The position numbers and the translations under genes are program-made. A DNA stretch of 64,000 bases from Monosiga brevicollis MX1 (lineage: Eukaryota > Opisthokonta > Choanoflagellata > Craspedida > Salpingoecidae), in assembly GCF_000002865.3 (NCBI RefSeq), contig NW_001865040.1, positions 1,933,285 to 1,997,284 on the forward strand. The letters are read 5' to 3'. Every line of letters starts with the position of its first letter. Position 1 is the first letter of the stretch. Below the pieces are notes generated by a model. The model saw only the letters and a list, made by a program, of their open reading frames with translations, had not been told where the DNA came from and did not search any database. Below are positions 55,708 through 64,000 of the stretch, one piece after another.

Positions 55708-57236
55708 ATGGCGGCGTCCAGGGGCTGGGCCGTTTCAACCCTGGCCCTTTGGGCCTTGCTCCTTATTATCTTCTCAGTCCACTCATCCACGGCTGCAAAG
55801 TCTCATCGGGCCGCCTGTGCCACTTGCCGGAGGCTAACATCTGATCTCGCCGCGCACATGCTCAAAACTGCCGATTCAAACTTTGGTACGCTCATGCCGC
55901 GGCGGCCAATCCCAGTGGCTTCGGTGTACTCTCCTCTAGCTACCCTCCCCCCTTGACTTGCTGGGCTCCCACATTGCCTCCCCCGCTGCTGCGCCAAAGC
56001 TAACGGTTGCTCACACGCATGGCAGGCGGGGGTAACAGCGCATGGGAAGCTCGCTCTCTAGGATCTTGGGCCAAAAGGTGTGTACCAACTTGTCTCCGCA
56101 CCTTACCATCCACAACCAAACGTCCTCTGCCCGAAACGTGTCTTGCAGTTGACGTCCAGGATCCAACCATGTTTGATCTTTGTTCGTGGCTGCAGCGAGA
56201 CACGGTTTGAAGAGGTCCTGGAGCACGCCTGCTCCTCCGGCGACTACAAGTGCCACACCATGCTGGAAAAGCACGAAGACTTTCTTGGCGACTGGTGGCG
56301 CGAGCGGTCCGTTTGTGCCATTTCTTGCACCGACAGATTGCCATATCCGAAGACAGCCGCGATGATGTCTGACGAAACTCGTGGGGGCCTTGTTTGCCAA
56401 CCATCTTTGACATAGAAACGCGAGCAAGGACGCCCAGGCTGACAAAATGCTCGAGCGCCTTCTCTGCATCGATGAGCTCAAGGTCCGGTACCCCATGAGC
56501 AACGAGATTTTGCACACATACAGCTTGGGCCTGTTGGCAAAGAACTCGCCCGCCTCCAAATTTAACGGCCATGCCTTGCCTTGCCTTGCTTGTCATGACC
56601 ATGCCTTGCCTGGTTTAGGTATGCTGCGCAAGCGATGCATTTGGGGCAAAATGTAGGCCATGTCCTCGCGTGGGAAATGCCGTTTGCAATGGTCATGGTA
56701 CTTGCCAAGGAGCTGGAGAGCGCCAGGGCTCGGGTATCTGTACCTGTGAAGCTGGTTATACTGGGCCGAGCTGCTTGGAATGCGCACCAGGGTACTTTGC
56801 CGGCAATGGCGCTTCCTGTGAGCGCTGTGCCACAGCTTGTGCAAGCTGCTCGGCGGCCGGCGCTGAGCACTGCCTTGAGGTGAGCACTTTTTGGGCTTTC
56901 GTCAGCCCAAGTGTTTCAGATCCCCCAACTCATCTAACCCTGTGCCTACATTAGTGTGCCACTGGGTTTCAACGTGCCGAGGGGGCTGACTTGTGTGAGG
57001 ATGTGGATGAATGTGCGAGTGGCACGCCCTGCCAGGATAGGCCTGCCACGTTTTGCCGAAACACCGCCGGACACTACGAATGTGCTGCATGCCACGCCAA
57101 CTGCCATTCCGAACACGGCTGCCGTGGGCCCTCGGCTGCTGATTGCGAAGCGTGTGCCGAAAACTTTGGGCGTGTTGAAGAAAATCAAGCATGTGAGCCC
57201 GTAGATGCCAACGATACGAGCAAAGAGGAACTGTAG
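55708..57236 (+). CDS. CRELD-family ER protein (cysteine-rich with EGF-like domains)
   Basis: Exon 1 (55708-55885) encodes a signal peptide (VSTLALWALLLIIFSVHSS) and then a CATC motif; CxxC at this place is the CRELD family's candidate thiol-disulfide exchange site. Exon 2 begins at 56025 with GGGNSAWEARSLGSW, the family's GGGNTAWEE block, followed by ETRFEEVLEHACSSGDY and DWWRER. The exon starting near 56618 gives VCCASDAFGAKC, then EGF-like and furin-like repeats: CNGHGTCQG, GICTCEAGYTGPSC, CATACASCS and the calcium-binding EGF start CEDVDECASG. The protein ends KEEL before the stop at 57234-57236, an ER-retrieval-type tetrapeptide like the REEL of mammalian CRELD2. No C-terminal membrane helices as in CRELD1 are seen, so it is a soluble lumenal CRELD2-like form, expected to help fold client proteins. 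Confidence 0.9.
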
Positions 57237-57623
57237 CCACACCGTTCCTTTGTCCAGAAGAAAAAGAATTGATGGCTTGTTTTTGAGCCCTCAAAAACGT
57301 GCTTTCCTCGCTCTCCCTGTCTGCCGAGCGGCTTCAATCGCCAGCTTATGCCCGATCGTCCAACCTATTTGGCCGAGCGTGGGTCTCACAGTGTCACCAC
57401 GGCTAATTCGAGAGCAAAATCGACACGAATCGAAGTCATTGAATTCAGCCCGCGCTGCACGACACGCACACGTACAACAAACGAGGGCAACACAAAGCGT
57501 CAGCAACATCCCCCAGTGAAAATCCTCTGCGCCTGTTTGGGGAATTGCGCGCTTGAGAAAGCAGACAACCAGTGCGCTGTTAAGCACGTCAAGGCCAGGA
57601 TGCGAGGTAAAGACCCCACGGCC
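57237..57623. other. Convergent intergenic region (CRELD / Rab GDI)
   Basis: 387 bp between two stop codons; both 3' UTRs. No further feature is supported. Confidence 0.45.
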
Positions 57624-59247
57624 TTATTCTTCCGCTGCCGGCTTGCGAGGAGTGTCCAAGTCTGGGAATAACAACAAGATGGGCGCAAGAAAGAGTACGG
57701 ATCAATGAGCGTCAACAAGTCCCTGTCGGCGAGAGGCCCAATCGACTGTTCCCATGCGGCTGTGCTACACACCAAGTTCCTCGCCCATGCAACGCTTGTA
57801 CACATCAAGAATGTCAAGGCAGGTCGTCTCAAAGTGCGAAGAAGCGTCATAGGACTTTGTGACAAAGATGCCCGAGTCCTTGCCATCACCAGTGGGGACA
57901 AGGAGAGGATCAACGCTCACAAACTTCTCGAGCACTGGACCAATCGTCTGGAAAGCTGGTGCAAGCTCTGCCTCAGGATTGCCTGGACACGCGCAGCGCA
58001 AGTGTTTCCAAAGATATCGAGGTACCAATTGTAGGTTAGCTGATTCCAAGCATCAAGATCAGCGGCAGGAGCTTTGTAGTCACTTACCAGTTTCGACCAT
58101 GGTGGAGCAAATGGCAATGTACTTGCCCTCGGCAGCAACGTGATGCGCAGCCGAGACGCAGGCAATGTAAATGTCTACATATCACAAGAGCCAAAAGAAT
58201 GCAAGGATGACGGTACAAGATAAATGGCGCGCATGATGATGGCGAGGCGGTCGTGTGCTTGTGACATACCATTCTTGCGGTCAACCTGGTTGCCGGGAAG
58301 GATGATTTGGCAAGAGACGGCATTGTTGGTCTGAGGGATGGGGTGGTCCATCAAGCAAATGGCACGGACAACCTCTCCCTCCTTCTTGACCTGGTCCGGA
58401 AAGTAGGATGGGTCACCAATAACCAAAGGTGCCTTGGCCACCTCGCCCTCCGACTTGACGCCCACGACCTTGCCACCCTCCATGACAACTTCTTCGATTG
58501 GCTTGGCCAGCATGTAGGTACCACCGTAGATAGCCGAGAGGCGAGCAAAGCCTTGAGGCAGCTCGCCGAGACCATAGAGAGGGTAGAGGTAAGGACTCTT
58601 GGTGCCCTCGTAACGGGCCACTGAATCACGGTACAGCTTGATGCGCTTGACCGTCTCGAGCAGTGGTTGCTCCAGGTAATCCTCAGTGGTGTAAAGCGCC
58701 AAGGCATGGCCTGCAGAATAAAGGCGCGAGTGCCGTGTGAGCTGTTCGATGCGTGTACATGCACGCGCAGAGAAGCCCCTGCTGTCGACGCAAACCTTCC
58801 ACCCCCGACCCCATCCCCGATTCTGACGTGTCCTCCGGGCTCTTGGCAGACAGTCCAGACAGCAATGCCAAAGATCGTAAACATGTAATCAACACTCACC
58901 GGTAAAGTCCTGAGTATTGCCGTCGCAACCGAACTTGGCGTAGGCCTCCTTCATGGGCATGTCTGGAGACAAACCCTTCCAAGTCTCTTGGTCATCAGCG
59001 TCGTAGCCCATGACCCACACCAAAAGGTTGCGGAAACGACGCTTTTCAAAAATACCCATCAAGCCGCTGGTCAGCGCTTCCGACTCGGTCGAGGGGACCT
59101 ACTCCAACCCAGCCAACGTGCAAAGATAGGGCAAGCAAAGAATTGACACGGCACGAGTGGCGTGAGATGATATCCTGCACATGTCAGGCAAGAATACCCC
59201 AGGCCACTGCATTCAAGGATTCAAGAAGGAGTGCGCCAAAGGAGAAG

Positions 59248-59290
<43 letters not shown>

Positions 59291-59984
59291 CGGGAACGCA
59301 AAAGACGAGAAATTGGAAAAAAGCGACAGTACCTTGTGCACCTTGCCGCCCTTCTTCCAGACAAAGCTGCCCTCAATGTTCTTGAACTCGAGGTAGCGGG
59401 TGACATCCGTATGCAGGAGCATCTTGACTAGCAGACCATTGGCCATGAGAAACTTGGGCACAAGGTCAACATTCCAGTCGCGGCCTCGACCCATGCTCTC
59501 AGGAGGTGAATTGGGCTTCTTGAAGGCCTCGTACAGCTTCTCCAAGGGCGTCATGGAGGCTGAGGCACCGCCATAGTAGTCATTGCGGTCCATGTGCAGC
59601 ACCTTCTTGCCGTTGACCGAGAGCAGGCCCGAGAGGACGCACTCTTTCAGGCCAGTGCCCAGCACGATCGCATCATATTGCTCATCCTAGATGGGACCAG
59701 CGTTGCGTGAGGCCACATCGCAAGAACGCCGTGCCTCTTTCACAATCAGACCAACTTCTACCGCCCTCACATTTGCCAACCAAGCAAAAACGGAGACCGA
59801 GAAGAGAGCGCAAGCAGAAGAGGAGAGAAGCAACGCAATGATGGTTTCCTTCCCCCTTTGCCCCATCAGCGGAATGGAGTCGAATAGATTCAACCGCCAA
59901 AACGCGCTGTTGCGATCTCGCCATCGCCCGCCAAAAAACCAATGCATCTCCGACCAGGGACACCAGGTCGCGTCGACGTACCAT
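57624..59984 (-). CDS. GDI: Rab GDP-dissociation inhibitor
   Basis: Extracts GDP-bound, prenylated Rab GTPases from membranes and recycles them. The protein begins [20 protein letters not shown] (exon start 59686), which needs an initiator Met; the upstream ATG at 59984-59982 is followed at once by the donor GTACGT, so exon 1 seems to supply only the start codon. Other family blocks: [15 protein letters not shown] (dinucleotide-fold-like start and Rab-binding platform), [81 protein letters not shown], and ENP-type C-terminal sequence ending [11 protein letters not shown] at 57624. The Rab escort protein (REP/CHM) paralogue is excluded by normal GDI length and the lack of insertions. One intron (59334-59685 region excluded; it is the next one, about 59099-59332) holds a CA microsatellite. 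Confidence 0.93.
59251..59284. repeat. (AC)17 microsatellite in a GDI intron
   Basis: A 34-bp AC tract in the intron between the exon ending KGGKVHK (59333) and the exon starting at 59098. Confidence 0.9.
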
Positions 59985-60310
59985 TGCGGCAGATTTTGTT
60001 GTCTTGGAGAAAAACGCGACACAGGGGCACAGAAGCTCAGTCACCAAAAAGAGCCAAAGTCAAAAGCAGACAAAAGAATACGAATGCTACAACCTCTTGG
60101 AGCCGTGACAGTGGGCGTGTGTTGAATCAGTGGCATGAAAACAAAACAAAGGAGAACAAAAGGGAATGCAAGCTGTGGCTAGCCAAGTGATCTTGTAATA
60201 ATAGTTTGAATGACATAATCAGTGTGAATGTTATTCAGAACGTCGCGCGTGAAATCTTGTTGAGACAAGTTATCTGCTTGGAGATTGTCAGCAATCTCTT
60301 GTCTGTGCGC

Positions 60311-60352
<42 letters not shown>

Positions 60353-60458
60353 TTTGGCGGAACTGAATCATTCACTGGTCGTCGGGGCACCTGCCTTGAT
60401 CCTGGAACGCAGGCGTACATTCATCGATATTAGGCCGAGCTTCAATCCGTCCGTAATC
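59985..60458. promoter_or_regulatory. Divergent intergenic region with a T37 homopolymer (GDI / right-edge gene)
   Basis: 474 bp between diverging start codons. An uninterrupted run of 37 T lies at 60313-60349, about 110 bp before the next gene's start. AT-rich flanks (about 60120-60250) could hold the shared promoter, perhaps as a nucleosome-excluding poly(dA:dT) tract. Confidence 0.6.
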
Positions 60459-63400
60459 ATGACGGAGCAGCTTCAGTTTGTTCTCAAACATGGCTACAGT
60501 CCGACTGAAGGAGTGGCCTTGCCGACCCAAGATCTGGCCAGCCTCACGGAGGTACCACCGACATGCTACATCGGCGGCCAACGACAACGCCATGATGCCC
60601 TGATGCTCACAACATTTACCCAACATAGGCAACCGGTACAGACGCCCTTAACTTCATCGTTGCTGCGAGCCCTGATCACCCTGCCAATTGGGAGCAAAGC
60701 TCTGCTGGCTTACTCGATCTGGTGCGTTGAACCTTTGCTCAAAGCTGCCTCCTCCAATCGAAGCCATGGAGCTCATATACCTCGCCACTTGATATGATTG
60801 ATGGCACTTGCCCATTTGCCAGCTTCAAGATACTGCTCCCCCGCTAACCTGGGTGGCGGTAGCCACCTACTTTACCAGATTGGCCCTTCACGATGTTGAC
60901 CTCCGTGCCGGGTATGCTCAGGATGGCAGGACCTGTCCTCCAGGATTTTGTCTCCGAATCCTCACCTGTCCACTGGCTGCCATAAACATGACTATCAAAT
61001 AGCTTGGTGCCAAAACTCGAGGCCGTAGCCCAGGGACCTTTTGGACAGTTGAAGGGGGCAACGGCCCTAGAGGTCAGTGTCACCGACTGGCCATTCCACC
61101 TCGCCGCAGTGCGTCTGCATAATGTCAACAGCCCGGCTGTGAATTTCACCTTAAAATGCCTTTTCACAGTGTCTTCGAGTAATCACACTTTACAGCGTAG
61201 CTGACGCCGAAACCCAAGAGGAACTACGTCCAGGCCTTGGCAATGTAACAGCCGGCGGCCTTGTCACTCAAGCCAACATCCTTTACGCCCTCGCCAACAC
61301 ATGCAAGCCCCTCCCACCTACAACAGATGAGACCACCCTGGCCAATAATCTCGAAACGCTTCAAGTCATGGTTCAAAACGCTTTGGCCCAATGCCACCCC
61401 CACACCATTGCCCCCGCGGCACTATACCTCGCCCGCCAATCAAACAGCGGCTTGCATGTACGCCCATGTGCTGCAAATCTGGCATCACAGAAACCAGACT
61501 TGATTTTGGATTCGGTCCCCTTATGGCCCGCCTACCCTCTTTTTCTTGGTTTTTTTTTGTCCATTCTTTACCCACCCATCCCCTCACGCCCCCTTTTCTC
61601 ACTGTTTTCCCCGGGTTTGGCGTCGCAAGTTTGTGCGCCGAATGTATTTTCGGCTTGTGCATAGCCTTGCGCCCATGGATATCACGCTCAGCGTGTTGCT
61701 GTTCCACAATGCCAAACGTGTGTTCCTGCGTCCTCAAGAGCTGGCGTCCTGTGAATCTCGATACGGCCGTGCCGTGAGCGTCATTCGCCACCAGGTTTGT
61801 CACAAATTTTTTTTTTTTTTTTCCTTCCGGTGGCATCTGCCTCCTTCGTGCCCCCGTCTCCCGACTTTCTTGTTGGTGTTCATGTCAACGGTTTTGTGCC
61901 AGTTCGATGGGCACATGAAATACATCATACCTCACACCTCTTGGCGACTATTCACATGCTAGCCCGTCAGTCTTGTTTTGGCTCACACTCTCAAGCATTA
62001 CCCAGCCCAGTCGTCCACATGCGCCCTAGCTCGTGTGGGCGACAGCACCGAGGTATGTCGCGCTCTGCCAATGACACTGGCAGGGTACTACAACAGATAT
62101 TGCACAAGCTCGGCCCCTGATCACCCAAATGGAATAAATAGTTGATGGCTCTGCGCCTCGGAGCTGGAACTCGTGCTTGCATACTATTGGGAGCCACAGA
62201 TGCCCGAGCCTCCTCGACATGGCTTGACACACTCTCCCAGGTGTCCATGGATGTGACTTTTGAGGCACCGGACAAGCAGATGGACCGAGATGCTCTGCTA
62301 CACACCCACTTGATCATGTGTGGGCGTCTAGCCTCGATGCTGCAACAAGCGTGAGCTCCCCATTTGCAACGCCACTGATTGGCCTCATTTACCGCATCTT
62401 TTGTGCATGCTTCTGACCCGCCCTTCTTTCTCCTCTCGTGTGATAGGACGCTGGCATGCACTGCATCCCCCCACCCAATTCTCTTGCTCTTGCTGGCCAT
62501 CGCTGACTTGGATTCAGTTGCTGAGGTCAAATTAATGTCTGGGCTTTGGTGTTTTGAAGCTGTTCTTTCGTTGTTTTAGTTTTATTTTATTTTCACTCTC
62601 ACTATTGTTCGGAGTTGTTTTGACTCTATGCTCAGGTTATGCATGAAGTGGTGGCCTATTTGGTGGACCACTCACCATTGTTGACGGATGCATTGCTCAT
62701 CCTCACTTCGCTCGGGGCAGATGCTCACATCCAACTCCTGCAGGTGAATATGCTTCCCGACCACAAAACCATCTTGATCCAAGTGAACATGTACGGCACG
62801 GTGTTGATGAAGCGTCTGACCATCAGTCGTTTGTTCTCTCTCTGTCAAGCGTATGCTAGCGACCGTTGTTGTCAAACAAAGACCCGATGCGCACATTGTC
62901 GCCTTCATCAACTTGTACGTTTGTATGCGGCTGTCATTGACCGGTCTTCTCGATGATTGCTGGACTCTCAACAACGCTACACCTCAAACGCCGGTTTCTG
63001 GCTCACCTCTCGTGCAGGCTTGCATTGCTTCAGCATCCCTTGCATTCGAACTTGACAAATGCCGTTACTCGATGGCTCGGCTTGGACTGGTACAGCGACA
63101 ACGTTATTCTTCGCTCCAACGTCAACATCCGGCGACAGGTTAGATTTCATCAAAATCAACTCTGCCCACTTTGATCCCACGTCCCCGCGTATACACTGAC
63201 CTACCTGCTACTCATTCGTTTTCCTGTTGCGCCACTTTATAGGAGGTGCTTCGAGGCCGATCCATGTCGATTGACATCGCAGACCTTGGTACGGCACGTC
63301 TTGAACTCCACATGATTGAGAATGCCGTTATGTGCTCATGTGAATTGGTCTGCTGTCCCAACGCACGCAGTCCGATTACAGTTTCTAATTCGCCAGCAAA

Positions 63401-64000
63401 TTGCAGGTGGCACACTCGCCTTTCAGGCCATCCCCAGTGACTTTCTTCAAGTATGATAATGTCGCCCACTTATACCTAATCATTAGCACGTAAACCCCTC
63501 AAACCCCCTTGGCGTTTCACAGGGCGTCTTTTCGAAAGAGGTCAAGGCCAACCATAACGAGGCGGCTCAACTGGAGCCCCTTTTGCAGTCCATGCTCAAG
63601 CTTCGTCCTTTGGACACGACAACTGCCCTGGCAGTTGCTCCACTTTCTGCCGTACCGTTGACGCCCCTCGGTTCTGATAAGACTATGGTTTGTGCGCGAA
63701 TCAAAGCGTGCACGGCCTGCTCGCCGCAGTCAAGACTGATGTGCGCTCATTTGCGGCATTCCATATGTGCTTTGTTCACCTAGACGGATACCTTTGTGCT
63801 GCAATGCAAACTGATTGGACAAGTACGCGCGCTCGTAAAAGGGCTGGTGTTTGCCTTCTCCCTGCTGGCCTCATTCGGTTCCCAAGCATTCACTCATACG
63901 TCTTCTGGCATAGTCATCTTTTGATTCCTCGCCGCTGAAGGGACGATCGCTGATTGGGGTTTCCATTTCTCTCCGCCATATTGACACATCGGATAATTCT
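60459..64000 (+). CDS. Unidentified large helical protein, truncated by the right window edge
   Basis: I do not recognise the family. Exon 1 (60459-60551) is MTEQLQFVLKHGYSPTEG to LASLTE and ends in phase 0. The next likely exon starts near 60630 (ATGTDALNFIVAASPDHP). Later coding-like segments in consistent style are LVPKLEAVAQGPFGQLKG (about 61005), GLVTQANILYALANTCKPLP (61255 on), DITLSVLLFHNAKRVFLRP (61679 on), VLAHTLKHYPAQ (61975 on), QMDRDALLHTHLIMCGRLA (62279 on), VMHEVVAYLVDHSPLLTDAL (62637 on), HSNLTNAVTRWLGLDWYSDN (63040 on), MSIDIADLGTARLELHMIENAV (63264 on, listed here only in part by position), and VFSKEVKANHNEAAQLEPLL (63524 on). The segments look like alpha-helical solenoid (HEAT/ARM-like) sequence without enzyme motifs. 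Exon joints are not resolved and the 3' end is missing. Confidence 0.55.

Overview
The window is nuclear DNA from a unicellular eukaryote. Its genes are broken by short GT-AG introns (mostly 60-300 bp), coding sequence is GC-rich, genes lie about 3 kb apart, and there is no operon structure. The gene set (RAD21, UBC13, ATG13, CDK5RAP3, GCN2, ARPC1, DCAF7, a CPI-17-like PP1 inhibitor, CRELD, an FBF1-like protein, Rab GDI, profilin) is animal-like but very compact. A choanoflagellate such as Monosiga is my best guess. That is inference; no rRNA or other marker is present to prove it.

Left third (1-26 kb): an unidentified coiled-coil gene (minus, running off the left edge) lies head-to-head with cohesin RAD21. 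These are followed by a DUF1295 membrane protein, a fibronectin-III protein (minus), an ABCG half-transporter, the E2 enzyme UBC13, and a tail-to-tail pair, ATG13 (plus) and CDK5RAP3/C53 (minus). A 50-N assembly gap in a poly-G tract sits between the tails of that pair. CDK5RAP3 is divergent from a membrane-anchored PHP-domain phosphoesterase.

Middle (26-43.4 kb): a small PPP1R14/CPI-17-type phosphatase inhibitor (minus) is divergent from GCN2, the eIF2-alpha kinase. Then come ARPC1, an intronless ACR3 arsenite transporter, DCAF7 (minus), and a two-domain gene (minus) joining a CRPPA/ISPD-type cytidylyltransferase to a short-chain dehydrogenase that keeps its catalytic residues.

Right third (43.4-64 kb): a type II membrane GT4 glycosyltransferase is divergent from the CRPPA-like gene. 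It is followed by an FBF1-like centriolar coiled-coil gene (minus), GSTZ1/maleylacetoacetate isomerase, profilin, an ER-retained CRELD protein, Rab GDI (minus), and a large unidentified gene leaving the right edge.

The genes do not form one pathway. Several touch proteostasis and ER stress (GCN2, ATG13, CDK5RAP3, CRELD) and two touch glycosylation (the CRPPA-like fusion and GT4). The most notable observation is in CDK5RAP3. The region that in animals and plants carries a few IDWG-type UFM1/ATG8-binding motifs is here a near-perfect tandem array of seven IDF motifs with an 8-residue period. The second is the cytidylyltransferase-reductase fusion, which resembles the bacterial bifunctional CDP-ribitol enzymes. 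Exon borders were placed by eye from splice consensus, reading frame and family conservation; where I could not fix them I say so.
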